A stretch of DNA of 64,000 nucleotides. Origin: Pseudomonas sihuiensis (GTDB lineage Bacteria; Pseudomonadota; Gammaproteobacteria; Pseudomonadales; Pseudomonadaceae). Below, in pieces: positions 8,692 to 17,758 of this stretch (position 1 is the stretch's first letter; each line of letters begins with the position of its first letter). Below the pieces are notes generated by a model, which was not told the origin of the DNA, searched no databases, and saw only the letters and a list, made by a program, of their open reading frames with translations. The translations under genes were made by a program, and so were the position numbers. Location of the stretch: NCBI RefSeq assembly GCF_900106015.1, contig NZ_LT629797.1, positions 4,960,001 to 5,024,000 on the forward strand, in the 5' to 3' direction.

Positions 8692-9699
8692 ATGGGCATC
8701 GACCTTCCGCTGATCTGGGCGGTGATCATCGCCTTCGGTGTGATGATGTATGTGGTGATGGATGGCTTCGATCTGGGCATCGGCATCCTCTTTCCCTTCG
8801 TCCGTGACGACGGCGAGCGCGACGTGATGATGAACACCGTCGCGCCGGTCTGGGACGGCAACGAGACCTGGCTGGTACTTGGCGGGGCGGGGCTGTTCGG
8901 CGCCTTCCCGCTGGCCTATGCGGTGGTACTCGACGCGCTTTATTTGCCGCTGATCCTGATGTTGCTGGGGCTGATCTTCCGTGGTGTGGCCTTCGAGTTT
9001 CGCTTCAAGGCCAAGGCCGCCAAGCGCCATCTGTGGGACAAGGCCTTCATCGGCGGCTCGCTGACTGCCACCTTCTTCCAGGGCGTGGCACTGGGTGCCT
9101 ATATCGATGGTTTCGAGGTGGTCAATCGCAGCTTCGCCGGCGGTGCGTTCGACTGGCTGACGCCATTCTCGGTATTCTGCGGCCTGGCGCTGATCGCTGC
9201 CTATGCGTTGCTCGGCTGCACCTGGCTGATCATGAAAACCGAGGGGCGCCTGCAACAGCAGATGCATGACATGGCGCGGCCACTTGTGTTCGTGGTGTTG
9301 GCGGTGACCGGTATCGTCAGTCTGTGGACGCCGTTCGAGCATCCGGCGATTGCCGAGCGCTGGTTCAGCCTGCCCAACCTGTTCTGGTTCATGCCGGTGC
9401 CAGTGCTGGTGCTGCTGTGCACCTGGGCGCTGCTGCGGGCCGTGGCCAGCAACGCCAACTACTCGCCATTCTTGCTCACCCTGGCGCTGATCTTCCTCGG
9501 CTACAGCGGCCTGGGCATCAGCCTGTGGCCGAACGTGATTCCGCCGTCGATCAGTATCTGGGAGGCCTCCGCACCGCCGCAGAGCCAGGGCTTCATGCTG
9601 GTGGGCGCGTTGTTCATCATCCCCTTCATCCTCATGTACACCGCCTGGAGCTATTACGTGTTTCGCGGCAAGGTGACGGTGGATGATGGCTACCACTGA
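8692..9699 (+). CDS. cioB: Cyanide-insensitive bd-type quinol oxidase subunit II
   Basis: A 335-residue membrane protein of the CydB family with about nine hydrophobic segments. The N-terminus has the family-specific MDGFDLGIGILFPF followed by WDGNETWLVLGGAGLFGAFP, and the length is standard. It pairs with CioA to form the oxidase. AGGAGCTGAAC supplies its ribosome site inside the cioA stop region. The stop codon TGA (9697-9699) lies at the first base of element copy 3, so that repeat directly abuts the gene end. Confidence 0.95.
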   Translation: MGIDLPLIWAVIIAFGVMMYVVMDGFDLGIGILFPFVRDDGERDVMMNTVAPVWDGNETWLVLGGAGLFGAFPLAYAVVLDALYLPLILMLLGLIFRGVAFEFRFKAKAAKRHLWDKAFIGGSLTATFFQGVALGAYIDGFEVVNRSFAGGAFDWLTPFSVFCGLALIAAYALLGCTWLIMKTEGRLQQQMHDMARPLVFVVLAVTGIVSLWTPFEHPAIAERWFSLPNLFWFMPVPVLVLLCTWALLRAVASNANYSPFLLTLALIFLGYSGLGISLWPNVIPPSISIWEASAPPQSQGFMLVGALFIIPFILMYTAWSYYVFRGKVTVDDGYH

Positions 9700-9883
9700 G
9701 AACCTGTCCAAAGCCTGCTGCGCGTCGGCCCTGCGGCGTTAAAAGCAGGCTCGGCCTGCTCATGTACCACTTGTACAGTCGAACGCGACTCCGACCGGTC
9801 CTAGCCTGCTTTGACCAGCCGGAGGCTGTTACTCACGTTGCGCCTTGCATGGCTCTAGCTCGCGAGGCTTTGAATCAGGTTCT
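9699..9883. repeat. Core-and-arm palindromic element, copy 3 (divergent)
   Basis: A 185-bp element between cioB and the DUF2474 gene. Left arm AGAACCTGTCCAAAGCCT (9699-9716); the right arm AGGCTTTGAATCAGGTTCT (9865-9883) is its complement apart from one substitution and one extra base. The core is the most divergent of the six copies: it keeps GCGTTAAAAGCAGGCTCGG and CTCATGTACCAC but has a longer centre. It sits inside what should be one operon. Confidence 0.7.
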
Positions 9884-9895
9884 TAGGAGACGGCC

Positions 9896-10042
9896 ATGAC
9901 CGAAACCGAAGAGAAGAAACCGCTGTGGCAGCGTCTGGGTTGGCTGGTGCTGATCTGGGCCTGCAGCGTCACCGCGCTGGGCATCGTGGCCTGGCTGTTG
10001 CGCCAGTTCATGAGCGCGGCGGGGTTGGGGACGCCGGGCTGA
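9896..10042 (+). CDS. DUF2474 small membrane protein, putative third CIO subunit
   Basis: A 48-residue protein: a charged N-terminus (MTETEEKKPLWQRLGW), one transmembrane segment (about residues 16-36) and a short tail. This is the usual DUF2474 form found next to cioB, analogous in size and position to CydX of the E. coli bd oxidase, a single-helix accessory subunit. TAGGAGA lies 7 bases before the ATG. It is separated from cioB by element copy 3, which could either attenuate or stabilise its part of the transcript. The role as a subunit is inferred from family and position. Confidence 0.75.
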   Translation: MTETEEKKPLWQRLGWLVLIWACSVTALGIVAWLLRQFMSAAGLGTPG

Positions 10043-10090
10043 GCCCGGCGATCCAGCCAACGTCCATTCGGCCAATAGGGTCGAGTGGAT

Positions 10091-10109
10091 ATATTTGAAA
10101 ATCATTTGC
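10091..10109. promoter_or_regulatory. Possible Fur box before the sigma factor gene
   Basis: ATATTTGAAAATCATTTGC matches the 19-bp Fur consensus at 12 positions and sits in an AT-rich patch 45 bp before the GTG start of the FecI-like gene. Iron control of such sigma/anti-sigma pairs is the rule in pseudomonads. The match alone is moderate. Confidence 0.5.
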
Positions 10110-10153
10110 GCTTGTAATATTTTCTCGGGTTTTCCCGGCACCGAGAGCCCTTC

Positions 10154-10654
10154 GTGTCCCTGCCTGTCGATCCACTGCCTCCTGAAGAACTGTTCCGGCG
10201 CCATTCCCCGGAGCTGCTGCGCTTCTTCACCCGGCAGACACGCTGCAGTGAACTCGCCGCCGATCTGCGCCAGGAAACCTGGCTGCGCTTGCAGGGGCGT
10301 CGTACCGAGGAGATCGGTAACGTGCGCGCCTTTCTCTACCGCATCGCTCGCAACCTGCTCATCGACCACCATCGCCAACAGCAGACTCGTCCGCAGTCGG
10401 CACCGCTCGACGAAGCGCTGGAAAGCGAACTCCCCGACCCCGAACGCGCCATCGAGGACAGTCGCCGTCTGGCTCGTCTGCAGCTCCTGATGCATGAATT
10501 GCCCGAACACCTGCGCCAGGCGCTGTTGTGGAATCGCCTGGACGGCCTGACCCAGCGTGAGATCGGCGAGCGCCTGGGCGTCTCGGAAAGCATGGCCGGA
10601 CGCTATATCCTCAAGGCCCTCGAATATTGCCAGGAACGCATGGATGACCACTGA
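10154..10654 (+). CDS. FecI-like ECF sigma factor
   Basis: A 166-residue ECF sigma factor. Region 2 is at about residues 15-75 (ELLRFFTRQTR ... ADLRQETWLRL ... VRAFLYRIARNLLIDHHR). Region 4 is at about 108-160 (LPEHLRQALLWNRLDGLTQREIG). The RNLLIDHHR segment is typical of iron-starvation sigma factors. GTG is taken as the start because no ATG lies near the domain boundary. It overlaps the anti-sigma gene by 11 nt and is followed by a TonB receptor with a signalling domain, giving the classical FecI-FecR-FecA order. It should direct RNA polymerase to the receptor promoter when its ligand is bound. Confidence 0.9.
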   Translation: MSLPVDPLPPEELFRRHSPELLRFFTRQTRCSELAADLRQETWLRLQGRRTEEIGNVRAFLYRIARNLLIDHHRQQQTRPQSAPLDEALESELPDPERAIEDSRRLARLQLLMHELPEHLRQALLWNRLDGLTQREIGERLGVSESMAGRYILKALEYCQERMDDH

Positions 10655-11564
10655 GGCTGATCTGGGTAGCCAGGCCCGGGAGTGGCTGGTGCTGCTGAAT
10701 TCCGGGCGGGCCAGTGCCGCTGATCACGCGGCGATGGAGCGCTGGCGCCGGACCAGTGCTGAGCATGCCAAGGCGCTGGCGGAAGCGGAAAACCTGTGGG
10801 CGCTGCTCGGCCAAGTCGAGCGGCCCGCTGCCATCGTGCAGGCCATGCACAGACGCAAGCGGCGCTGGCCGCTGCCACTGGCTAGTGCGGCCAGCCTGCT
10901 GCTGGCGCTGTGGTTGACCCCGCCGGGCTGGCATGCCGATGTACGTACTCAGGCCGGAGAAATCCGCGAGATAACGCTCGAGGATGGCTCGCGGCTGCAG
11001 CTCAATGGCGCCACCGCTCTTGACTGGAACGCCGATGCAGACGGTCAGCGCCGAGTGCGTCTGTATCGCGGCCAGGTCGATTTCCAGGTAGCGGCCGATG
11101 CTGTCCACCCCTTCGTGATCGAGGCCGGTGAGGCGCGCATTCGCGTCACCGGGACTCGGTTCGACGTCAACCTGCTGGGGGATCAGGTGTTGCTGGCGGT
11201 CAGCGAAGGGCATGTGCAGGTCAGTGACAGCGAGGGTACCGAGCGAGCCGTGCAGGCTGGCGAGCAGATCGCCTGGCGTGGTGGTCGTCTGCAATCACTG
11301 CAGCCATTGGATGCCGCGCGGGCCTTGGCCTGGCAGCGAGGGCGGCTGGTATTCCGCAATCTCCCGTTGCCTGAAGTGTTCGAGGAGCTGCAGCGCCAGC
11401 AGGCGCAGCAGGTGCTGTTTCTTGATGCGCGGGCACGTGCCTTGAAGGTGACGGGGGTATTCGCGATGGATGATCCGCAGGCGGTATTGCGCGCCATAGA
11501 GACCGCGCTGCCGGTCAAGCTGACCCGCTTGCCGGGCGTGCTGCTGGTGTCGTCCGACGGCTGA
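10644..11564 (+). CDS. FecR-like anti-sigma factor / sigma regulator
   Basis: A 306-residue single-pass inner-membrane protein. The cytoplasmic N-terminus (about 1-75) starts with the DUF4880-type AREWLVLLNSGRASAADHAAMERW segment. One membrane helix follows a KRR stop-transfer at about residues 74-92. The periplasmic FecR domain contains EITLEDGSRLQLN and RIRVTGTRFDV. The ATG at 10644 overlaps the sigma gene and matches the family N-terminus. It relays the receptor signal to the sigma factor. Confidence 0.9.
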   Translation: MTTEADLGSQAREWLVLLNSGRASAADHAAMERWRRTSAEHAKALAEAENLWALLGQVERPAAIVQAMHRRKRRWPLPLASAASLLLALWLTPPGWHADVRTQAGEIREITLEDGSRLQLNGATALDWNADADGQRRVRLYRGQVDFQVAADAVHPFVIEAGEARIRVTGTRFDVNLLGDQVLLAVSEGHVQVSDSEGTERAVQAGEQIAWRGGRLQSLQPLDAARALAWQRGRLVFRNLPLPEVFEELQRQQAQQVLFLDARARALKVTGVFAMDDPQAVLRAIETALPVKLTRLPGVLLVSSDG

Positions 11565-11687
11565 TCGTCCTATCTGACAGTTGCCGGACTGCATCCACGT
11601 AGGCTGGACAACGCTCTTTTTGTCCACCGTCTTTGGCCGACTCCGTTACCAGTCCGATAGTGGACAAGCCTTGGTCGTACAAACGCT

Positions 11688-11744
11688 GTAGCCCGGATGC
11701 AATCCGGGAGAGGCGGACAAAGCCCCGGATTGCATCCGGGCTAC
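11688..11744. repeat. Perfect 21-bp palindrome arms between fecR-like and receptor genes
   Basis: Two 21-bp arms (11688-11708 and 11724-11744) are exact reverse complements, starting GTAGCCCGGATGC, with a 15-bp spacer. One arm also occurs at about 1452. In RNA this would form a very stable hairpin in the 312-bp gap between the anti-sigma gene and the receptor. It has no T-run, so it is not a standard terminator. The rest of the gap shows a T/A-rich stretch at about 11764-11780 that may be the receptor promoter. Confidence 0.75.
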
Positions 11745-11876
11745 GACTGGGTGATGCCGCGAACCTTTTTTTGAAATATTTGCTGCTCCGGTTCAGGAAT
11801 GCGAATTACCTTCGTCTTCTGTTTCTGCAAATGCGACTTTTTCGCATGAATAGCCAGCAGAGCACAGGACATCCGC

Positions 11877-14279
11877 ATGCGTTCGATTCCCTTCCTTCCG
11901 ACATTGATCGCGCTTTCCCTCGGCCTCGCTGCCGCGCAGGTGCAGGCCGTCGAGCTCGACATCCCGGCCCAGCCTCTGGATTCGGCGCTCACCGATTTTG
12001 CCGAGCAGGCTGGCATCCGCCTGCTCTACGACGCCAGCCTGACTCGCGGGGTCAGTGGTCGCCAGGCACTCAAGGGGGATTATTCGGTCGGCGAAGGGCT
12101 GCAGCAGTTGCTGCAGGGCAGCGGCCTGACTTTCAGTATCGGCGCCGACGGCACCGTCACGCTGATCCCGCGTCCTGATAACAGCGATGTGCTGGAGCTG
12201 GGCGCTACCACCGTCAGCGGTCAGCTCGATGGTCGCCGCGACCTGCCGGCCAGCTATGCCGGTGGCCAGGTGGCGCATGGCGCGAACATCGGCCTGCTGG
12301 GCAACCAGGACATGCAGGACGTGCCCTTCGCTTTTTCCAGCTACACTTCCGAGCTGATCGAAACGCGCCAGGCGCAGACCCTGGCCGACGTGCTGGCCAG
12401 CGATCCGGGTGTGCGCCAGTCCTACGGCTTCGGTAACTTTTCGCAGGTCTTCGTCGTTCGCGGCTTCCAGTTGTACAGCGATGACATCGCCTTCAACGGT
12501 CTGTACGGGATATTGCCGCGGCAGATCATTTCCACCGAGTCGGTGGAGCGCGTCGAGGTGTTCAAGGGCGCCAACGCCTTCATCAACGGTGTGGCGCCTG
12601 GCGGCAGTGGCGTCGGCGGGGCGATCAACGTGGTCTCCAAGCGCGCCGAAGACACCCCGACTCGCAGCTTCACCCTGGACTACGCCAATGACAGCCGCGT
12701 GGGCGGGCATCTCGATCTGGGGCGCCGGTTCGGTGAGGACAACCGCTTCGGTGTACGGGTCAACCTGGCGCAGCGTGAAGGCGAGACGGCCGTCGACGAC
12801 GAGCATTCGCGTTTCAGCCTGGCCACCGTTGCTCTGGATTATCGCGGCGAGCGCCTGCGCCTGGCTGCAGATCTTGGCTACCAGAAGCAGCGCGTCAACG
12901 AGGGGCGTTCAGTTGTCTACCTGACCACTACTGGTGTGACCTCAACCCTGAATGGCAAGGTGCCTCGGGCACCTGACTCCACGCATAACTACGCGCAGCC
13001 CTGGAGCTGGTCGCAGCTGGAAGACAGCTATGGCATGTTCAGCGCCGAGTACGATCTGTCGCCGTCCTGGACCGCCTACCTGATTGGCGGCGGCAAGTAC
13101 ACGCGGGAGAACGGCGTGTACGCCTCCAACTACGTCTATGGTGCCGATGGCGCGGCCCGCATCGGCCGCCTGTATTCGCCGCTCGATCAGGAAACCCTGA
13201 GCCTGGCCACCGGCCTGCGTGGCGAACTGCAGACCGGCCCGGTCAGCCACAAGGTCAATCTGGCGGCCAACGGTATCTGGCAGGAAAAGCGCAACGCCTT
13301 CGAGTCCACCACCGCCGGCAACCGTGGGCATGGCAACCTGTACGAGGGACTGCCCGTGCCCGTGCCGACCGCCAGCCAGCCTTCCGGCGATCTGCATGAC
13401 CCGGATACCACCGCCAAGGTGCAGAACAGGAGCCTGGCTGTCTCCGATACCCTGGGTTTTGTCGATGATAGTGTGCTGCTGACGCTTGGTTTGCGCCGGC
13501 AGACCATTGGCGCCGACGCCTGGAGCGCGGCCAGTGGCGCCCGTACCTCCAACTATCAGGACAGCATCACCACGCCCGCCTATGGTCTGGTGATCAAACC
13601 CACCGAGTACCTCTCGCTCTATGCCAACCGCGTGGAGTCGCTGCAGCAGGGACCGACTGCCCCAAATGCCGCGAACAATCGTGGGACGATGTTCGCGCCT
13701 TACCGGTCCAAGCAGACCGAGGTGGGGGTTAAGCTCGACTGGGGTCGCTTCGGGGGCAACCTGAGCGTTTTCCGCATCGAGCAGCCGCAAGGTGTGCTCG
13801 ATGGCAATGGCAACTACGGGGTGGATGCCGAGCAGCGTAACCGCGGTATCGAGTTGAGCCTGTTTGGCTAGCCACTCAGCGGGTTGCGCCTGTTGGGCGG
13901 GGCGACCTGGACCGAAGCCGAGCTGCGTGGCACGGCCGGTGGGGCCAACGATGGCAACCAGGCCGTCGGAGTACCCGAGTTCCAGTTCAACCTCGGTGCC
14001 GACTGGGATGTGCCGGGCGTGCCGGGGCTGAGCCTCAATGGCCTGCTGTTGCGCACAGGTGGCCAGTTCGTCGATACGGGCAACGACTACAGCATTCCCG
14101 CCTGGACCCGCGTCGACCTGGGGGCGCGCTACAAGACTCGCCTGGACCAGCGCGCCGTGACCTTCAACGCGGTAGTGGAGAACGTCGCCGACGAGAACTA
14201 CTGGGCCTCGGCCAATGGCGGCTACCTGACCCAGGGTGCGCCGCGTACCCTCAAGGTCTCGGCCACGGTCGATTTCTGA
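11877..14279 (+). pseudogene. TonB-dependent siderophore-type receptor interrupted by an amber codon
   Basis: The frame encodes 800 residues but for TAG at 13869-13871 (codon 665). Before it come a signal peptide (1-24), an STN signalling domain (about 25-95, LDIPAQPLDSALTDFAEQAG), a TonB-box-like ELGATTVSG, a plug with VVRGF and VERVEVFKG, and most of the barrel. After it the same frame continues without a shift for 135 residues to the canonical closing strand ending in Phe (SATVDF) and TGA at 14277. A single G-to-T change from GAG would give this TAG. The signalling domain matches the upstream FecI/FecR pair. As written the product lacks the last barrel strands and should not fold in the outer membrane, unless the codon is suppressed or is a sequencing error. 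Confidence 0.9.
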
Positions 14280-14383
14280 TCGGGAGCGGGACGGCGTCTA
14301 GCTTTTGCTTGCCGGTCGGCGGTTGATCCCGGCGCGTGCTTGTTCCCATACTGCCTCCTTTCGTCGCCAGCCAAGGAGGCCCG

Positions 14384-15826
14384 ATGTTCGCCCTCAGCGA
14401 TACCCTGCAGCGCCGCTTCGCCGCGCTGAAATCCAACGCTGATTTCTGGTCGCTGCGCCATGTGCAGGAAAGCCGGGAGTCCTACTGGGTGCGCCGGCGT
14501 GTGGCGCAGGCGCCGTCCTTCGTCGACGATGCCGGCGCCATGCTCACCGTGCGTATCGCCGGTGTCGAAGCCTATGCGGCCACCAGCGATCTCAGTCAGG
14601 CCGGCTTGCAGGCTGCGCTGGAACGCGCTGAGCAGATGGCCCGTACATTGGCCGGGCGTAACCTGCTGGACCTCGCCAGCCTGTCGTACCCCACCGAGCA
14701 AAACGACGATGTGATGCCGGGTTACGAGCAGCCGCTGGCGAGCGCCGCTCACTGGTTCGAGCTGCTGATGGCGGAGGCGGCGCTGATTCCCCAGGATGCG
14801 CGTCTGGTCGACAGTCATGTCGGGCTGACCTTCACCTGCCATGAGCAGATCTACCTCAACAGCGTTGGCGCCTGCCTACGCCGTGCCCAGCGCTGTGTGT
14901 TTCCGCAGGTAGGCGTCACCGCCAGCGACGAGCATGACAGCCAGAGCCGCAGTTTCGGCGGCACACATCTGGCGCGCCAGGGCGGTGCCGAAGTACTGCA
15001 GCAGTTGGGCGTGATCGGCAGCGCCGCGCGCATCGCCGACGAGGCGTTGCAGCTGCTGCTGGCACCCAATACCCCGAACGGTTCGCGTGACCTTTTGCTG
15101 ATGCCGGACCAGATGATCCTGCAGATCCACGAGTCTATCGGTCATCCGCTGGAGCTGGACCGCATCCTCGGTGACGAGCGCAACTTCGCTGGCACCAGTT
15201 TCATTCGCCAGGAAGATTTCGGCCATTACCCATACGGCTCATCGCTGCTCAACGTGACCTTCGATCCGGGCATGCCAGGCGAGCTGGCCAGCTATAGCCA
15301 TGACGACGACGGCAGCCCGGCGCAGCGCGAATACCTGATCCGCGATGGCATCCTCCAGCGTCCGCTCGGCGGCGCGCTGTCGCAATGGCGCAGCGGCCTG
15401 CCGGGCGTGGCCAATAGCCGCGCCTGCAGCTGGAACCGGCCGCCCATCGACCGCATGGCCAATCTCAATCTGGAGCCGGGTGACAAGACCCAGGCCGAGC
15501 TGATCGGCGGCATCGACCGCGGCATCCTGATGAGCAACAACCGCTCCTGGTCGATCGACGATGCGCGCAACAAATTCCAGTTCGGCTGTGAATGGGGCCA
15601 GTTGATCGAGAACGGCGAACTGAAGGGCGTGGTGAAGAACCCCAACTACCGCGGCATCAGCTCGCGGTTCTGGCGCAACCTGCGCGCGGTGGGCGATGTC
15701 AGCACTTTCGAGGTGATGGGTACACCCTATTGCGGCAAGGGCGAGCCCAACCAGGTGATTCGCGTGGGGCACGCTTCACCGGCCTGCGTCTTCGCCGATA
15801 TCGACGTTTTTGGAGGGGCTGCCTGA
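14384..15826 (+). CDS. TldD-like metalloprotease
   Basis: A 480-residue member of the TldD/PmbA (U62) family. The zinc-binding motif HESIGH gives H249, E250 and H254, as in catalytic TldD subunits. The ATG at 14384 is preceded by AAGGAGGCCC. It overlaps the next gene by a TGATG junction, and the pair would form the usual TldD/TldE heterodimer. Those complexes cleave small unfolded peptides, for example during microcin maturation and CcdA degradation. Pseudomonads also carry a canonical tldD/pmbA pair near mreB, so this would be a second, divergent set (inferred). No peptide substrate gene is visible nearby. Confidence 0.85.
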   Translation: MFALSDTLQRRFAALKSNADFWSLRHVQESRESYWVRRRVAQAPSFVDDAGAMLTVRIAGVEAYAATSDLSQAGLQAALERAEQMARTLAGRNLLDLASLSYPTEQNDDVMPGYEQPLASAAHWFELLMAEAALIPQDARLVDSHVGLTFTCHEQIYLNSVGACLRRAQRCVFPQVGVTASDEHDSQSRSFGGTHLARQGGAEVLQQLGVIGSAARIADEALQLLLAPNTPNGSRDLLLMPDQMILQIHESIGHPLELDRILGDERNFAGTSFIRQEDFGHYPYGSSLLNVTFDPGMPGELASYSHDDDGSPAQREYLIRDGILQRPLGGALSQWRSGLPGVANSRACSWNRPPIDRMANLNLEPGDKTQAELIGGIDRGILMSNNRSWSIDDARNKFQFGCEWGQLIENGELKGVVKNPNYRGISSRFWRNLRAVGDVSTFEVMGTPYCGKGEPNQVIRVGHASPACVFADIDVFGGAA

Positions 15827-17145
15827 TGGACGCCCGTCAGCATTTCAGTGCGTTGCTGGAGCACCTGCAGGCGCAAGTCGTGGGCGAGGAGGGTTTCACC
15901 CTGGCCTACGGCGCCGAGGTGTCCAGCTTTATCCGTTTCAACCATGGCCAGGTGCGCCAGGCCGGCGATGTGCAGCAGGTCTACGTCACCCTGTCGCTGT
16001 ACCAGGGCCAGCGCCATGCCGAAAGTAAACTGGCGCTCAGTGGCGTGCTCGACGAGGATTTGCCGCGCCTGCAGCAGATAGTGCAGCGCCTGCGTGGCGT
16101 GCTGCCAACCTTGAGTGACGACCCTTATCTGCGCGTGAACCGTGAGGCCTGGCGCAGCGAGCTGGCGGGCGAAGCGGCGCGGCTGGATAGCGCGGCCATG
16201 GCACAGCAGATCGTTGCGGCGGCCACGAGCCTGGATCTGGTCGGCTTTCTGGCCGTGGGGCCGCAGTATCAGGGCTTCGCCAGTTCCTGGGGCGCGTTCG
16301 GCTGGTACGCCGCGAGCAGTTTCAACTTCGAATTCAGCCTCTTTCACGGCAACGGCCAGGCCGTGAAAAGCGGCTATGCCGGCGAGCAGTGGGACGCCCA
16401 GGCGTTCGCTCGCAAGCTGGAGCGTGCACGGCAACAGCTGGAATTTCTCGGTCGACCGGCCAAGCTGCTGCAGCCAGGGGCCTATCGCGCCTATCTGGCA
16501 CCAGCTGCGCTGGAGGAACTGGTCAGCCTGTGCTGCTGGGGCTTCGGCGCCCAGGCACTGGCTTCGGGTGGTAGTCCCTTGCAGCGTCTGTTCAATGGCA
16601 AGGCCGAACTCAGCCCGTTGGTGACGATGGACGAACGCATCGAGGGTGGCTTGGCGCCGGCTTTCACCTCCGAAGGGCCACGGCAGCCGTTGCGCCTGAT
16701 TGGCCAGGGGCGACCTGGCGAACGTCTGGTCAGCTCACGCAGTGCCGCGGAATATGGGCTGATCGCCAATGGCTCGGGCAGTGGCGAATACCCGATGTCT
16801 TTGCAGATGCATGGCGGTGAACTGAATGAGCAGCACGTGCTGCAACAGCTCGGTACCGGGCTGTATATCGGCAACCTGTGGTACGGCAATTTCTCCGACC
16901 TGCCCGCGGCACGCCTGACCGGCATGACCCGCTTCGCCACCTTCTGGGTCGAGGATGGGCAGATCCAGGCGCCGGTCAGCACCATGCGTTTCGATGATTC
17001 GCTGTTCGACTTCCTCGGCCCGCAACTGGAGGCCTTGACCCGCGAGCCCGAGCTGCTGTTGCCCAGCGGCACTTATGGCGCCAGGCAGACGGGCTCGATG
17101 GCCTTGCCGGGCGCGTTGCTGTCGCGGTTTACCCTGACGTTATGA
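15826..17145 (+). CDS. PmbA/TldE-like non-catalytic partner
   Basis: A 439-residue TldD/PmbA-family protein without a HExxxH motif, as expected for the TldE/PmbA subunit. The conserved C-terminal pattern is seen in LYIGNLWYGNFSD followed by GMTRFATFWVEDGQIQAPVSTMRFDDSLF, typical of the family. The start ATG overlaps the stop of the TldD-like gene, implying coupled translation and fixed stoichiometry. It likely forms the complex that gates and supports the HExxxH subunit. Three bases separate its stop from the convergent ParE-like gene, with no obvious terminator between. Confidence 0.85.
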   Translation: MDARQHFSALLEHLQAQVVGEEGFTLAYGAEVSSFIRFNHGQVRQAGDVQQVYVTLSLYQGQRHAESKLALSGVLDEDLPRLQQIVQRLRGVLPTLSDDPYLRVNREAWRSELAGEAARLDSAAMAQQIVAAATSLDLVGFLAVGPQYQGFASSWGAFGWYAASSFNFEFSLFHGNGQAVKSGYAGEQWDAQAFARKLERARQQLEFLGRPAKLLQPGAYRAYLAPAALEELVSLCCWGFGAQALASGGSPLQRLFNGKAELSPLVTMDERIEGGLAPAFTSEGPRQPLRLIGQGRPGERLVSSRSAAEYGLIANGSGSGEYPMSLQMHGGELNEQHVLQQLGTGLYIGNLWYGNFSDLPAARLTGMTRFATFWVEDGQIQAPVSTMRFDDSLFDFLGPQLEALTREPELLLPSGTYGARQTGSMALPGALLSRFTLTL

Positions 17146-17148
17146 TGC

Positions 17149-17445
17149 TCATTCGAGCATGTGGGCGCGCAGCACGCGCTCCTCTCGCATGATGTGGATG
17201 ATGAAAACCGTTGCGTCTGTATAGCGGTAGAAAATTCGGCAGGGCGGGACGATGATTTCGCGGTACACGGAGTGTGGAAGCTCATCAGGAACGCGGCCCG
17301 ACAGGGGAAAGTCTGCTAACCGTGAAACCGTTTCAACGGCCCTCCTGACCAGCGCTCGCGCGGCGTCCGGTTTGTCGAGGGCGATGTAGTGCGCTAGATC
17401 GTCGAGCTGCTCGATGGCGGTGTTCGTCCAGACTATTTCAGCCAT
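17149..17445 (-). CDS. ParE/RelE-family toxin
   Basis: A 98-residue plasmid-stabilisation-type toxin. The N-terminal IVWTNTAIEQLDDLAHYIA helix, the FPLSGRVPDELPHSVYREI turn and the final IFYRYTDATVFIIHIMREERVL strands fit the RelE/ParE fold, closest in style to ParE. ParE toxins poison gyrase, while RelE cleaves ribosome-bound mRNA; which applies cannot be told. It overlaps its antitoxin gene by 13 nt on the same strand. It is wedged between the TldE-like gene and rlmG. Confidence 0.85.
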   Translation of the reverse strand: MAEIVWTNTAIEQLDDLAHYIALDKPDAARALVRRAVETVSRLADFPLSGRVPDELPHSVYREIIVPPCRIFYRYTDATVFIIHIMREERVLRAHMLE

Positions 17446-17690
17446 TTGCTCAGCCGTTCCTTGGCCTGCTCATGGTTCGCGGTATTGCCCTCGATTACGG
17501 CACGTTCACCGCGAGCCAGGGCATCTAGAAGGGCAAGACGCTTCTGCATGAACTGGTAATCATCGACATCCACCAGATAAGCCGAAGGCATTCCATGCTC
17601 GGTGATCAGTACAGGTTCTTTGGACTCGTGAAGGTCGGCCAGAATCTTGGTGGCCTGTCGCTTCAGGTTGGTGACCAACTCGACTTTCAT
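17433..17690 (-). CDS. Phd/YefM-family antitoxin
   Basis: An 85-residue antitoxin starting MKVELVTNLKRQATKILADLHESKEPVLITEHG, the conserved Phd/YefM DNA-binding N-terminus, followed by SAYLVDVDDYQFM and a charged C-terminal toxin-binding helix. The ATG at 17688-17690 is chosen because the family begins here; an upstream ATG would add 11 atypical residues. It overlaps the toxin start. Such antitoxins normally autoregulate the operon, so the roughly 65-bp gap to rlmG should hold the operator. Confidence 0.87.
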   Translation of the reverse strand: MKVELVTNLKRQATKILADLHESKEPVLITEHGMPSAYLVDVDDYQFMQKRLALLDALARGERAVIEGNTANHEQAKERLSKWLK

Positions 17691-17758
17691 GGACGGTGCC
17701 CGCTGCGCAGATGAAAGTGCCACTTTAGTGATACTTTTCGGCCGTTACAATCAACGGG

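Noticed and set aside
11831..11847. ATGCGA...TCGCAT hairpin before the receptor start as a regulatory site
   Set aside because: Only six base pairs with a small loop, which is frequent by chance in GC-rich DNA; no supporting motif nearby.
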